A stretch of DNA of 64,000 nucleotides from Halanaerobium polyolivorans (lineage in GTDB: Bacteria > Bacillota > Halanaerobiia > Halanaerobiales > Halanaerobiaceae), in NCBI RefSeq assembly GCF_020711195.1, contig NZ_JAJFAT010000003.1, forward strand, positions 132,230 through 196,229, written 5' to 3'. The notes under the pieces are model-generated. The model did no database searches and was not told the origin of the DNA. It saw only the letters and a program-made list of their open reading frames with translations. Shown here piece by piece: positions 33,538 through 42,656 of the stretch (position 1 is the stretch's first letter; every line of letters starts with the position of its first letter). Both the position numbers and the translations under genes were made by a program.

Positions 33538-34434
33538 ATGATTTATAATAAAATGCTAAATAAAATAGCAACACCAAGTGAGACAAAGAAAATTTTAAAA
33601 GAATATGGTTTGAGATTAAAAAAAGGCTTAGGGCAAAACTTTTTAATTGATGCCAATATAATAGATATTATCATAGATGCAGCTGAGATCAAGGGAGATG
33701 AACTATTAATTGAAATTGGTCCTGGGATTGGCTCATTAACCCAGGCTCTATTAGAGGAATTGGAAAATGGTCAATTAATTGCAGTTGAAAAAGATTCAGA
33801 AATGGTTGCTGTTTTGAAGGAGATATTTGCCGAAGAAAATAAGCTGGAAGTCTTAAATGAAGATGCTTTAGAGATTGATTGGGCAAAAATAGGGGAGGAA
33901 AATAAAGCAAAGGCGATAAAAGTAATTGCAAACTTACCTTATTATGTAACAACCCCAATTATTATGGGTATCTTAGAAAGTGATATAGACTTAGAAAAAA
34001 TGATATTCATGGTTCAAAAAGAGGTAGGAGAGAGGATCTGTTCTGGTCCGGGAACAAAAAAGTTTGGTTCTTTAAGTGTGGCTGTTCAATACCACATGCA
34101 GCCAGAAATAGTGCATCAAGTACCTTCATCTGTATTTTTACCCCAACCAGATGTTGATTCAGTGATTGTTAGTCTGACTCCTTACAGTGAAAACCCTTAT
34201 CAGGAAGAGGTTATTGACAAAGATTTTTTCTTTCAGATTGTTAAATCTATTTTTCAGCAGCGGAGGAAAACTTTGCGCAACAGTCTCAGCAAATCAGCTG
34301 TTATTAATCTGGATAGAGATTTAGTTACTGAAGCACTTGAGTTAGAAGGTATTGGTCTTAAAAAAAGAGGGGAAAAATTAGAAATATCAGAAATGATATC
34401 AATTTCTAACCGAATTTATAAAATGAGAAATTAA
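33538..34434 (+). CDS. rsmA: 16S rRNA dimethyladenosine transferase (KsgA)
   Basis: A 298-residue SAM-dependent methyltransferase that dimethylates two adjacent adenosines in helix 45 of 16S rRNA. Motifs: KKGLGQNFLID (near residue 28), EIGPGIGSLTQAL (60-72), and the catalytic NLPYYVTTPI (near 138). ATG 33538 directly follows an AAGG sequence, while ATG 33553 is about 12-14 bases from it; either start is possible and changes only five residues. Confidence 0.95.
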   Translation: MIYNKMLNKIATPSETKKILKEYGLRLKKGLGQNFLIDANIIDIIIDAAEIKGDELLIEIGPGIGSLTQALLEELENGQLIAVEKDSEMVAVLKEIFAEENKLEVLNEDALEIDWAKIGEENKAKAIKVIANLPYYVTTPIIMGILESDIDLEKMIFMVQKEVGERICSGPGTKKFGSLSVAVQYHMQPEIVHQVPSSVFLPQPDVDSVIVSLTPYSENPYQEEVIDKDFFFQIVKSIFQQRRKTLRNSLSKSAVINLDRDLVTEALELEGIGLKKRGEKLEISEMISISNRIYKMRN

Positions 34435-34456
34435 AATTAAGAAAGCAGGTGTTAAA

Positions 34457-34933
34457 ATGCAGTTTATCAGTCCTACAGATGGCCGTTTAAGTGCAGAAGA
34501 AACATTTCAGACAATAATGGATTTTGTTAAAGAAGAAGAAAATAAATATAGGTTAATTGTGGGGACTGATTCACAGCCTGGATTTGACGAAGCTGTGTTC
34601 GTAACTGCAATAGTTATCTATAGAGTTGGCAGGGGTGGTAGGTATTTTTATCATAAAAGTTCAATAAATTTTAAAGCAGGTATGAAACAGAGAATTTTCT
34701 ATGAGGTATCCAGAAGTTTAAAAGTAGCTGGAGAGCTAACATCATTACTAGCATCTGAAGAAGTCTTAGCTGAAAATGTTGAGCTTGAGGTTCATATTGA
34801 TGTTGGAGAAAATGGTCCAACAAATCAGATAATCAAGGAAGTTGTTGGAATGGTAGTTGGAAGTGGCTTTGAAGCCTATATTAAACCAGATGCTTATGCA
34901 GCTTCAACCGTTGCTGACAAATTCACTAAATGA
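34457..34933 (+). CDS. DUF458 (YkuK-like) RNase H-fold protein
   Basis: A 158-residue protein of the DUF458 family. It shows IVGTDSQPG (residues 34-42), FVTAIVIYRVGRGGRYFYHK, a central LEVHIDVGENGPTNQIIKEV block (near 112-131) and KPDAYAASTVADK at the end. The acidic residues fit an RNase-H-like fold, but the activity is not established. It is positioned between rsmA and veg, in the slot near yabG in Bacillus, and has a GCAGGTG ribosome site. Confidence 0.82.
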   Translation: MQFISPTDGRLSAEETFQTIMDFVKEEENKYRLIVGTDSQPGFDEAVFVTAIVIYRVGRGGRYFYHKSSINFKAGMKQRIFYEVSRSLKVAGELTSLLASEEVLAENVELEVHIDVGENGPTNQIIKEVVGMVVGSGFEAYIKPDAYAASTVADKFTK

Positions 34934-34959
34934 TTTTACTGCTGCTCATAGTCCTTCTT

Positions 34960-34988
34960 TTGCCAAAATAAAATTCTTGTGATATAAT
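34960..34988 (+). promoter_or_regulatory. Strong extended promoter of veg
   Basis: TTGCCA (34960-34965), 17 bases, TATAAT (34983-34988), with an upstream TG making an extended -10. The Bacillus veg promoter is likewise very strong. Confidence 0.85.
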
Positions 34989-35029
34989 CTAATTTAGAGC
35001 GTCTTTTTCTACAAATGGGGTGAAATTTG

Positions 35030-35284
35030 ATGGATAATGTATTAGATCAAATAAAAAAAGAGGTAAAATCTTTTGTTGGTCACCGGGTTAGTGTAAAAGC
35101 TAATAGAGGCAGAAGAAAAGCTGTTGAAAAAGAGGGAGTTTTAGAAAAAACTCATAAAAATGTTTTTGTAGTTAGAATTAAGGATCATAATCAGATTAGG
35201 CGCCTATCTTATACTTATGCTGATCTATTGACAGATGATGTAGTAATTAAGTCAAAAGATGATGAGGTTAAAATAGGTGTATAA
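35030..35284 (+). CDS. veg: Veg protein
   Basis: An 84-residue protein of the Veg family, found next to ksgA/rsmA throughout Firmicutes. The conserved core is VGHRVSVKANRGRRKAVEKEG followed by VFVVRIK and RRLSYTYADLLTDDVVI. In Bacillus it stimulates biofilm matrix gene expression. ATG 35030 is preceded by GGGGTG; an in-frame TTG at 35027 is less likely. Confidence 0.93.
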   Translation: MDNVLDQIKKEVKSFVGHRVSVKANRGRRKAVEKEGVLEKTHKNVFVVRIKDHNQIRRLSYTYADLLTDDVVIKSKDDEVKIGV

Positions 35285-35310
35285 GCCAAAGATATATATT
35301 AATATAAGAT

Positions 35311-35333
35311 GCAGCCAGGGAGGCTGCTTTTTT
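35311..35333 (+). terminator. Terminator of veg
   Basis: GCAGCC-AGGGA-GGCTGC (35311-35327), a 6-bp GC-rich stem, is followed by six T. Confidence 0.9.
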
Positions 35334-35469
35334 CCTGCATAATTTATTTTGCAAATATTTATTTTTAAGTTAAAAGTATCCAGGTATAATTCGATTTTAT
35401 TATTTGCCTAAGCTTGAGCATTAAAATTTTTTTAGATTAAGCTGGATTGAATGGGAAGGGGAGATTTGC

Positions 35470-37173
35470 TTGGAATTTAGTATGATATTTGGTTTGCTTG
35501 GGGGACTTGGTCTCTTTATATATGGTATGAAACAGATGAGTGAAGGACTGCAGAAAACAGCAGGAAAAAAATTGCGTCATATTTTAGCAAAGATGACTTC
35601 GAAACCAATTATGGGAGTAGGGGTTGGAGCTCTAGTTACCTCTATAATTCAGAGCAGTAGTGCTACAACTGTAATGGTTGTTGGTTTTGTTAATGCCGGA
35701 ATTATGACCTTGATTCAGTCTGTAGGAGTTATTATGGGTGCTAATATTGGTACAACAATAACTGCTCAGCTGGTAGCTTTTAAATTGGGAGATTATGCAT
35801 TTCATGCGATAGCTTTGGGAGCATTTGCTTATTTATTTACAAAACGAAAAAAAACTCAGTATATCGGGCAGGTATTATTAGGTTTTGGTCTTCTATTTTT
35901 AGGTATGGAAACAATGGGCGATACAATGCAACCTTTAAGAGACTCAGTAGTTTTTATAGAATTAATGGAGAGTTTTGCTCATTATCCAATTTTAGGTGTA
36001 CTAACCGGCCTTCTTGTTACAGTAGCTGTTCAGAGTAGTACTGCATCATTTGGTATTTTATTAGGTTTGGTCTCAGCTGGTGCTATTAATTACTATTCTG
36101 CAATTCCAATTCTTTTAGGTAATAATATCGGTACTACAGTAACAACTATTTTATCTGCTATTGGTGCAAATCTTACAGCTAAAAGAGCAGCTGCAGCTCA
36201 CTTTTTATTCAATGCTTTAGGTGCAGCTATTATGATTTCTTTCCTTTATATTGTTCCAGATTTTTCAATTTTTATCGAAAATATTTTGTTGACTTTAAGC
36301 CGATTATTTGGCCAGGAAACATTATCAACAGAACGCTTAATTGCTAATACACATACATTCTTCAATGTTTTAAACACTTTAATCTGGCTTCCTTTTACAG
36401 GTTTTTTAGTTTATTTAGTTAAAAAAATTATTCCCGGAGAAGATACCACTTTAAAGCATGGTACTACCTTTATTGATGATAGAATGTTGAGCACACCTTA
36501 TGTAGCAATTGAGCAGGTTAAAAAAGAAATAGTTTATATGCATGAAATAGCTAGAGACATGGTTTGTGAGTCGGTACAGGCATTTTTAGATGGTGATGGC
36601 GATATTATTAAAAAAATACGCAGACATGAAAATATCATTAATGAACTTGAAGAGGAACTTCTGCATTTCATTCAAAAGATTCCACAAGCTCAGTTAAATG
36701 ATGTTGATATTAGAACTTTGGATAAATATTTTGCAGTAGTTGATGATATTGAAAGTATTGCAGATGATGCAGATGATATTACTGATTTCTTAGAAAACAG
36801 AGTAGATAATAAAATTAATATTTCTGAAGATGGAAAAAAGACCATTGAAAAGGTATCTAATATTGTCTGTGATGTTCTAGATAAATCTGTTAAGTTAATC
36901 GAAACTCATGATTTAGAGATTGCGAAAGAAATTATTGCAGTGGAAGAAAGATTAGATGATATGCAGATAAAAGTTAGGGGAGAAAGTATAAGTAGAATTA
37001 AAAGAGCAGATAAAGAAATTATTGACCCTAATGCTGGTATCCTCTTATTAGAAACTCTTGATACACTAGAACATATTACTGATCAAATGGCAGATATTGC
37101 GCACAGTATTATCGAAATTTATGATGGAGAACATAAGGTAAAAGCAAAAGAAACTGATGCAAAAGCAGTATAA
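35470..37173 (+). CDS. nptA: Na/Pi cotransporter family protein with PhoU-like tail
   Basis: A 567-residue protein. The N-terminal half has two inverted membrane repeats with the Na/Pi-cotransporter signature QSSSATTVMVVGFVNAG (near residue 58) and QSSTASFGILLGLVSAG (near 190), plus GANIGTTITA and GNNIGTTVTT. The C-terminal 220 residues form a PhoU-like helical domain in the cytoplasm. It imports or exports phosphate with sodium, and is placed just before phoPR and pst. The start is TTG 35470 after GGGGAGA. Confidence 0.9.
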   Translation: MEFSMIFGLLGGLGLFIYGMKQMSEGLQKTAGKKLRHILAKMTSKPIMGVGVGALVTSIIQSSSATTVMVVGFVNAGIMTLIQSVGVIMGANIGTTITAQLVAFKLGDYAFHAIALGAFAYLFTKRKKTQYIGQVLLGFGLLFLGMETMGDTMQPLRDSVVFIELMESFAHYPILGVLTGLLVTVAVQSSTASFGILLGLVSAGAINYYSAIPILLGNNIGTTVTTILSAIGANLTAKRAAAAHFLFNALGAAIMISFLYIVPDFSIFIENILLTLSRLFGQETLSTERLIANTHTFFNVLNTLIWLPFTGFLVYLVKKIIPGEDTTLKHGTTFIDDRMLSTPYVAIEQVKKEIVYMHEIARDMVCESVQAFLDGDGDIIKKIRRHENIINELEEELLHFIQKIPQAQLNDVDIRTLDKYFAVVDDIESIADDADDITDFLENRVDNKINISEDGKKTIEKVSNIVCDVLDKSVKLIETHDLEIAKEIIAVEERLDDMQIKVRGESISRIKRADKEIIDPNAGILLLETLDTLEHITDQMADIAHSIIEIYDGEHKVKAKETDAKAV

Positions 37174-37210
37174 TTTACAAAGATTTAACATTATAATAGC
37201 TTTATTTGAC

Positions 37211-37240
37211 AGAGGCTCCTTTTTTAAGGGGCCTCTTTTT
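37211..37240 (+). terminator. Terminator between nptA and phoP
   Basis: AGAGGC-TCC pairs with GG-G-GCCTCT (37211-37236), closed by a T-rich loop and a T run. Confidence 0.85.
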
Positions 37241-37262
37241 GATACAATATAGATAAATAAGC

Positions 37263-37277
37263 TGATAATTATTATCT
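37263..37277. promoter_or_regulatory. Fur-type 7-1-7 box upstream of phoPR
   Basis: TGATAATTATTATCT matches TGATAATNATTATCA at all but one specified position. It lies 31 bases before the phoP start, around the expected promoter. Iron control of a phosphate two-component system would be unusual but has precedent for Fur-family crosstalk. Confidence 0.45.
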
Positions 37278-37307
37278 TTAAAATATAAAATCAGGGAGAT
37301 TTTGATA

Positions 37308-38009
37308 ATGAAAACAATTTTAGTAGTTGAAGATGAAAAAAATATTAGGGAATTAATTAAATTCAATCTTGAAGGAGCAGGATTTAATGTTTTAACAGCT
37401 TCTGATGGTAAAGAAGCCTTAGAAAAAATTTCAAATGATATTGATCTAATTGTTTTGGATTTGATGCTGCCGAAAATTGATGGTATGGAAGTTTGCCGTA
37501 AAATTAGAGCAAATGAAAAATTAAAACAAATTGCAATTATTATGTTAACTGCTAAAGGTGAGGAACTCGAAAGGATTTTAGGCTTAGAAATGGGTGCAGA
37601 TGATTATATGACAAAGCCGTTTAGTCCCCGAGAATTAATTGCAAGAATTAAAGCAATATTTAGAAGAACAGCAGAGCTTAAAGATGATAAAAATAAAATT
37701 GAAGATGAAATTATAGTTTTTGGTGATTTTAAAATTGATGTTTCTAGACATGAGGTTAAATTTAAAGATAAAAAGATTTCTTTAACCTTAAAAGAATTTG
37801 AACTGCTGCGTTATTTGATTTTAAATAAAGGTCGGGTATTAAGTAGAGATTTACTTTTAGAAAAAATATGGGGCTATGAATATGCCGGGGATACGAGAAC
37901 AGTAGATGTTCATATTCGAAGATTAAGGAAAAAAAGCAGTTCTGAATATATAGAAACTGTAAGAGGGGTGGGCTATAAATTTGTTAAAATGGAAAGAGAT
38001 GGGGATTAA
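37308..38009 (+). CDS. phoP: Phosphate regulon response regulator PhoP
   Basis: An OmpR-type regulator of 233 residues. The receiver domain has VVEDEKNIRE, the phosphorylated Asp in LIVLDLMLP (near residue 52), Thr in MLTAK and Lys in TKPFSPREL. The winged-helix domain (about 130-230) ends RTVDVHIRRLRKK and TVRGVGYKF. ATG 37308 is nine bases after GGGAG; an in-frame TTG at 37302 is less likely. It overlaps phoR and is followed by the pst operon. Confidence 0.92.
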   Translation: MKTILVVEDEKNIRELIKFNLEGAGFNVLTASDGKEALEKISNDIDLIVLDLMLPKIDGMEVCRKIRANEKLKQIAIIMLTAKGEELERILGLEMGADDYMTKPFSPRELIARIKAIFRRTAELKDDKNKIEDEIIVFGDFKIDVSRHEVKFKDKKISLTLKEFELLRYLILNKGRVLSRDLLLEKIWGYEYAGDTRTVDVHIRRLRKKSSSEYIETVRGVGYKFVKMERDGD

Positions 38010-39762
38010 AAATCGGCTGATCTTTATTTTTATTATTATACAGATTTTAGTATTAGGCTTAAGTTTTTATTATGTTAGTAATAAACATCGCGAATTATAT
38101 TTAGAAAAAGAAAGAATGAATTTAGAACATTATTCTAATTTAATTTTAAATGAAATTAAAGATAATTTTGGAACTGAGCTATCCCTGTTAACTGAAAAGA
38201 CAGAACAATGGTCTCAAGATACAGGCACTAGAATAACGATTATAGATAGAACTGGCAATGTTTTAGCAGATTCTGATTATAATATTGAAGATATGGATAA
38301 TCATATTAACAGAGAAGAGATTGCAGCAGCAATTAGAACTACAGAAAGTGCAGACTCTATTCGTTACAGTAGTACAATAGATGAAGATATGCTTTATCTT
38401 GCTCAGGTTATTATTATAGATGGTGAATTAATAGGAGTTATTAGAACTGCAAGATCTTTAGAATTTATTAATAGTATTTTACTTGAAGATATAAAAAATT
38501 ACTTGTTATTTTTTGCTATTTTAAGTTTATTTATTTTCTTTTTAGTCTGGCAGCTGACCTCAAATATAGTAAAGCCACTTGAAAAAATAACTGAGGCCAG
38601 CGAAAAGATAGCTCAGGGAGATTTAAGTCAGAGAATATCTATCCGAAAATATAATAGTGAAATAGAAAAATTAGCCAGGATGTTTAACCACATGGCAGCA
38701 AAGCTTGAAGGGAAAATCTCAGAAATATCTCAAGAAAAAAATAGAATCGAAGCAATTTTAAAAAGCATGGTAGATGGAGTTATAGCAACTGATTCAGAGG
38801 GAGAGGTTTCTTTAATTAATCCAGCTGCTCAAAAAATATTTAATATTGCTGAGCAAGATATTAAAGGTAAAGATTTAATAAGTTCTTTATTTAACCATCG
38901 TCTGGATATGTATTTACAGAGGGCTTTAAAGGAAAAAGAAAGTATCAGCAGGGAAATTATTTACCACAATCCTGACAAAAAAATTATTCAGGCAACCTTT
39001 ATTCCCCTTTTAGGAGAAAAAAGGGATATTAATGGTGGGGTAATAGTATTAACTGATATAACTGAACTCAGAAAATTAGAAACGGTGCGTAATGATTTTG
39101 TTGCAAATGTTTCACATGAATTAAGAACACCTTTAACTTCTATTCTAGGTTATTTAGATACCCTGATCGAAAGTGATATTGAAGATCAACAAACCCGAGA
39201 AAAATTTTTAAGTATAATTAAAGAAGAAACTAACCGGCTTTCTTTGTTGATAACCGATTTATTAAATCTTTCTAAAATAGAATCACAATCTTTTGAGCTT
39301 TCTCCTGGTGATTTTGTAAAAACTCTACAAAAAGTTTATAATTTACTAGAAAAGAATGCTCAATTAAAAGATATTGAAGTTAATATGGAAGTCGAAGAAA
39401 ACCCACCTCAGGTTTATATGGTTAAAGAACAGATAGAACAGGTCTTAATTAATTTAATTGATAATGCCATTAAATATTCTCCAGCTGGAGAAGAGATCAA
39501 TATTAGAGTTGAAAAAAAAGCTGATAAGCTGTATTTTTCAATTGCAGATAATGGGATAGGAATTCCTCAAGAAGATCAGGCAAGAATTTTCGAAAGATTT
39601 TATAGGGTAGATAAAGCACGGTCAAGATCGCTTGGTGGTACAGGGATCGGACTTTCTATCGTGAGGAATATTATTAAACAGCATGGGAGTGAAATAAAAG
39701 TAGAGAGTGAAGAAGGAAAAGGGAGTATTTTTACTTTTTATTTAAATATTGTTAAAGAATAA
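37981..39762 (+). CDS. phoR: Phosphate regulon sensor histidine kinase PhoR
   Basis: A 593-residue membrane kinase. It has a membrane segment near residues 10-28, an extracytoplasmic sensor (about 30-165), a second membrane segment (175-195), HAMP (196-250), PAS (260-360), the H box NVSHELRTPLTSILGYL (near 375), N box (LINLIDNAIKYS), G1 ADNGIGIPQED and G2 GGTGIGLSI. TTG 37981 is ten bases after AGAGGGGTG; ATG 37999 is an alternative. It overlaps phoP by 29 bases. Confidence 0.92.
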   Translation: MLKWKEMGIKNRLIFIFIIIQILVLGLSFYYVSNKHRELYLEKERMNLEHYSNLILNEIKDNFGTELSLLTEKTEQWSQDTGTRITIIDRTGNVLADSDYNIEDMDNHINREEIAAAIRTTESADSIRYSSTIDEDMLYLAQVIIIDGELIGVIRTARSLEFINSILLEDIKNYLLFFAILSLFIFFLVWQLTSNIVKPLEKITEASEKIAQGDLSQRISIRKYNSEIEKLARMFNHMAAKLEGKISEISQEKNRIEAILKSMVDGVIATDSEGEVSLINPAAQKIFNIAEQDIKGKDLISSLFNHRLDMYLQRALKEKESISREIIYHNPDKKIIQATFIPLLGEKRDINGGVIVLTDITELRKLETVRNDFVANVSHELRTPLTSILGYLDTLIESDIEDQQTREKFLSIIKEETNRLSLLITDLLNLSKIESQSFELSPGDFVKTLQKVYNLLEKNAQLKDIEVNMEVEENPPQVYMVKEQIEQVLINLIDNAIKYSPAGEEINIRVEKKADKLYFSIADNGIGIPQEDQARIFERFYRVDKARSRSLGGTGIGLSIVRNIIKQHGSEIKVESEEGKGSIFTFYLNIVKE

Positions 39763-39777
39763 GAGAACACTGTATTT

Positions 39778-39810
39778 AAACCGTCCTTAGAGGCGGTTTT
39801 TTTCTTTTTT
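39778..39810 (+). terminator. Terminator of phoPR
   Basis: AAACCG-t-CC (39778-39786) pairs with GGCGGTTT (39792-39799) around TTAGA, followed by a T-rich run. Confidence 0.82.
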
Positions 39811-39818
39811 ACATTAAA

Positions 39819-39858
39819 TTAACATAAGCGCAATCTTTACTTAACAATGACATGTTAA
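39819..39858 (+). promoter_or_regulatory. Candidate Pho box upstream of pstS
   Basis: TTAACA occurs at 39819-39824 and again at 39841-39846, 22 bases apart, i.e. twice the 11-bp period of PhoP boxes in Firmicutes. TTAACA (39841) is also mirrored by TGTTAA (39853-39858). This would place PhoP at the pst promoter. Confidence 0.5.
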
Positions 39859-39905
39859 ATTAAGATTAGTGAAAAACAAAAAATATTTAAGGGGGAAGTT
39901 AATTA

Positions 39906-40799
39906 ATGAAAAAAGTATTGTTGATGAGTTTTATAATGTTTTTAATAGTTTCTGTTTTTGTACTACCTGTTCAGGCAAGGACTGCGTTTGAGATCAGAGG
40001 TTCAGACACCCAAGTTAACCTTACAGCTAATTTGGCAGAGGTATTTATGGAGATGAATAAAGATGCTGTTATATCTGTTACAGGTGGTGGTTCAGGTACA
40101 GGAATAGCTGCTATAATTAATAATCAGGTAAGTCTGGCCAATTCATCTCGAGAAATATCAGCAGCTGAGCTTGCTCAAGCACAAGAAAGAGGAGTTGAAC
40201 CGGTAAGAATAGTAATTGCTTTAGACGGATTATCAGTAATAGTAAATGAAGATAATCCGCTCGAAGAGTTGACCGTTGATCAGATCGGTGCTATTTTTAG
40301 AGGTGAAATTACCAATTGGGCAGAACTGGGAGGAAATGACCAAGAAATTAGTCTTTATGGTCGCCAGAGTAATTCAGGAACTTATGTATTCTTCCGTGAG
40401 TATGTAGTTAAAGCTGATTATAGTGAAGATAAAATGAGAATGAATGGTAATGCGCAGATAGTTGAAGGAGTACTCAATGATAAATCTGCCATAGGCTATG
40501 TTGGGGTTGGTTATACTGCAGAAGATGGTAAAGTAAGAGATGGACTTAAAATAGTTAAGGTGGCCAAAGATGCTGATTCACCTTATGTAACACCATTAGA
40601 TCCTACAAATGTTGCAGATGGTAGTTATCCAGTGGCTAGACCTCTCCACCACTATAGTAATGGTCTTCCAGAAGGAATGGTAAGAGAATATATAGAATTT
40701 GTTTTAAGTGAAGAAGGTCAGCAGGTTGCTGTAGATTCTGGATTTTATCCTATCACTGAAGAATATAGAGAAATAAACAGAAAAAATCTAGCTTGGTAA
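39906..40799 (+). CDS. pstS: Phosphate ABC transporter substrate-binding protein
   Basis: A 297-residue periplasmic phosphate-binding protein. The signal peptide ends near VQA-RT (residue 25) and has no lipobox cysteine. Phosphate-binding motifs are visible: GSDTQVNL (near 32), TGGGSGTGIAAI (58-69), the SSREIS loop and RQSNSGTYVFFREYV (near 160). It is the first gene of pstS-pstC-pstA-pstB-phoU, preceded by GGGGGAAG. Confidence 0.94.
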   Translation: MKKVLLMSFIMFLIVSVFVLPVQARTAFEIRGSDTQVNLTANLAEVFMEMNKDAVISVTGGGSGTGIAAIINNQVSLANSSREISAAELAQAQERGVEPVRIVIALDGLSVIVNEDNPLEELTVDQIGAIFRGEITNWAELGGNDQEISLYGRQSNSGTYVFFREYVVKADYSEDKMRMNGNAQIVEGVLNDKSAIGYVGVGYTAEDGKVRDGLKIVKVAKDADSPYVTPLDPTNVADGSYPVARPLHHYSNGLPEGMVREYIEFVLSEEGQQVAVDSGFYPITEEYREINRKNLAW

Positions 40800-40910
40800 G
40801 AAAGAAACAATATAATATAGAGATTTATTGTTAAGAGGGAGGCTCTGCCTTCCTCATTGACATGTAATATTTATTTTATAAAATAAGAATTTATCTAAGG
40901 GGGTTGCAAA

Positions 40911-41789
40911 GTGAGAAGAGAAATTAGGGAAAAAGCAATTGAATTATTTTTTTTACTCAATAGTTTGGTTGTGATCATAGTTTTAATCGGAATATTTTAT
41001 ATACTTTTAAGTAATAGTATACCGGCTTTTAGAGAAATTGGTCTGAATGAATTTTTTACTTCAGCTCGCTGGAATCCAACTTCTTTTTCTAAAATAGAGT
41101 ATGGAATCTTAAGTAAAATTGTCAGCACTTTAATGATAACCTTTGGAGCAATGATTTTTGCTGTGCCTCTAGGTGTAGCTACTGCTGCTTATTTATCAGA
41201 AATAGCTGATCCCAAAGTGAGACAAATTTTAAAACCAGTAATTGAAATTTTAGCTGGAATTCCTTCGGTTGTAATAGGTTTTTTAGGTATTGTTTTATTA
41301 GGACCTTATATTGCCAGAACTTTTAATTTGTCAAATGGTTTAAATGCTTTAAATGGTGCGATTTTACTTGCAATTATGTCACTACCAACAATTATTAGTT
41401 TATCAGAAGATGCTATTTCAGCAGTGCCTAAATCATATAAAAACGCCTCTCTTGCTTTAGGGGCAAGCCGCTGGCAGACTCTGGTCAAAGTAACAATTCC
41501 TTCGGCATTATCGGGGATAATTGCTGCAATTATGCTGGGGATGGGCCGGGCAATAGGAGAAACCATGACTGTATTGATGGCTACCGGAAATGCTCCAAGG
41601 ATGCCTTCAAGTATATTTTCTTCACTACAAACGATGACTGCTACAATAGCAATTGAGCTGGGGGAAGTACCACATCATACAACTCATTATTATGCTTTAT
41701 TTGCTATAGGTTTAGTCTTATTTGTGATGACATTTATTGTTAATTTGGTCTCAGATATAATACTTCATAAATATCAGGAGGTGGAGTAA
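40911..41789 (+). CDS. pstC: Phosphate ABC transporter permease PstC
   Basis: A 292-residue inner-membrane permease with about six membrane segments and the EAA-loop ASLALGASRWQTLVKVTIP (near residue 180). GMGRAIGETMTVLMATGNA follows, typical of PstC. The start is GTG 40911. About 110 bases separate it from pstS, containing no clear gene. Confidence 0.94.
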   Translation: MRREIREKAIELFFLLNSLVVIIVLIGIFYILLSNSIPAFREIGLNEFFTSARWNPTSFSKIEYGILSKIVSTLMITFGAMIFAVPLGVATAAYLSEIADPKVRQILKPVIEILAGIPSVVIGFLGIVLLGPYIARTFNLSNGLNALNGAILLAIMSLPTIISLSEDAISAVPKSYKNASLALGASRWQTLVKVTIPSALSGIIAAIMLGMGRAIGETMTVLMATGNAPRMPSSIFSSLQTMTATIAIELGEVPHHTTHYYALFAIGLVLFVMTFIVNLVSDIILHKYQEVE

Positions 41790-42641
41790 TTGGCTAAAGA
41801 TTTAAAAGAAAAAATTGGTTTTTTTACTTTAAGATTATCTGCTTTATTAGTATTATTGATTCTTTTTATTATACTTTTCGATATTATTACTAAAGGTATA
41901 TCTGTTATCAGCTGGGAATTTCTCTCTACTGCACCAAGAAGGAATATGACTGAAGGGGGTATATTTCCAGCAATTTATGGGACATTTCTTGTAACAATCA
42001 TTACTGCTTTTGTTTCAGTTCCTTTAGGAGCTTTTGGAGCGATTTATTTAAATGAATATGCTAAAAAAGGCTGGATTACCAGATTAATTAGAATGGCAAT
42101 AAGAAATTTAGCCGGGGTTCCCTCAATAGTTTTTGGACTCTTTGGGGTGGGAATATTTGTTGTTTTATTTGATTTTGGGCCTTCGATATTAAGTGCTGGC
42201 TTAACTTTAGCTTTGATGACTCTGCCGATAACTATAACTTCTAGTGAAGAAGCATTAAAAACCGTACCTCGTTCTTATAGAGATGGCTCTTTAGCTTTAG
42301 GGGCTACTAAATGGCAGACAATTAAAAATAATGTCTTACCAGTTGCTTTACCAGGGATGTTAACCGGTTCAATTTTAGGGCTGGCCCGAGCTGCTGGAGA
42401 AACAGCACCAATCTTATTTACCGGAGCTGCTTTTTTCCTTCCTTATCTACCGGATTCAATATTCAGTCAGTTCATGGCACTGCCTTATCATTTATATATA
42501 TTGGCAACTCAACACCATTCAATCTCAACTGTAAGGCCAATTGCATATGGAACTGCACTTGTTTTAATCACTTTAGTTTTAATAGTTAATATGGCAGCTA
42601 TAATTGTGAGAAATAAATTAAGGAATAAATATAAAAGATAA
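41790..42641 (+). CDS. pstA: Phosphate ABC transporter permease PstA
   Basis: A 283-residue permease partner of PstC. It has GSLALGATKWQTIKNNVLP as EAA loop (near residue 167) and LGLARAAGETAPILFTGAAFF. The TTG start codon directly follows the pstC stop, with AGGAGGTGG nine bases upstream, so translation is coupled. Confidence 0.94.
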   Translation: MAKDLKEKIGFFTLRLSALLVLLILFIILFDIITKGISVISWEFLSTAPRRNMTEGGIFPAIYGTFLVTIITAFVSVPLGAFGAIYLNEYAKKGWITRLIRMAIRNLAGVPSIVFGLFGVGIFVVLFDFGPSILSAGLTLALMTLPITITSSEEALKTVPRSYRDGSLALGATKWQTIKNNVLPVALPGMLTGSILGLARAAGETAPILFTGAAFFLPYLPDSIFSQFMALPYHLYILATQHHSISTVRPIAYGTALVLITLVLIVNMAAIIVRNKLRNKYKR

Positions 42642-42656
42642 ATGGAGGGATAAAAG

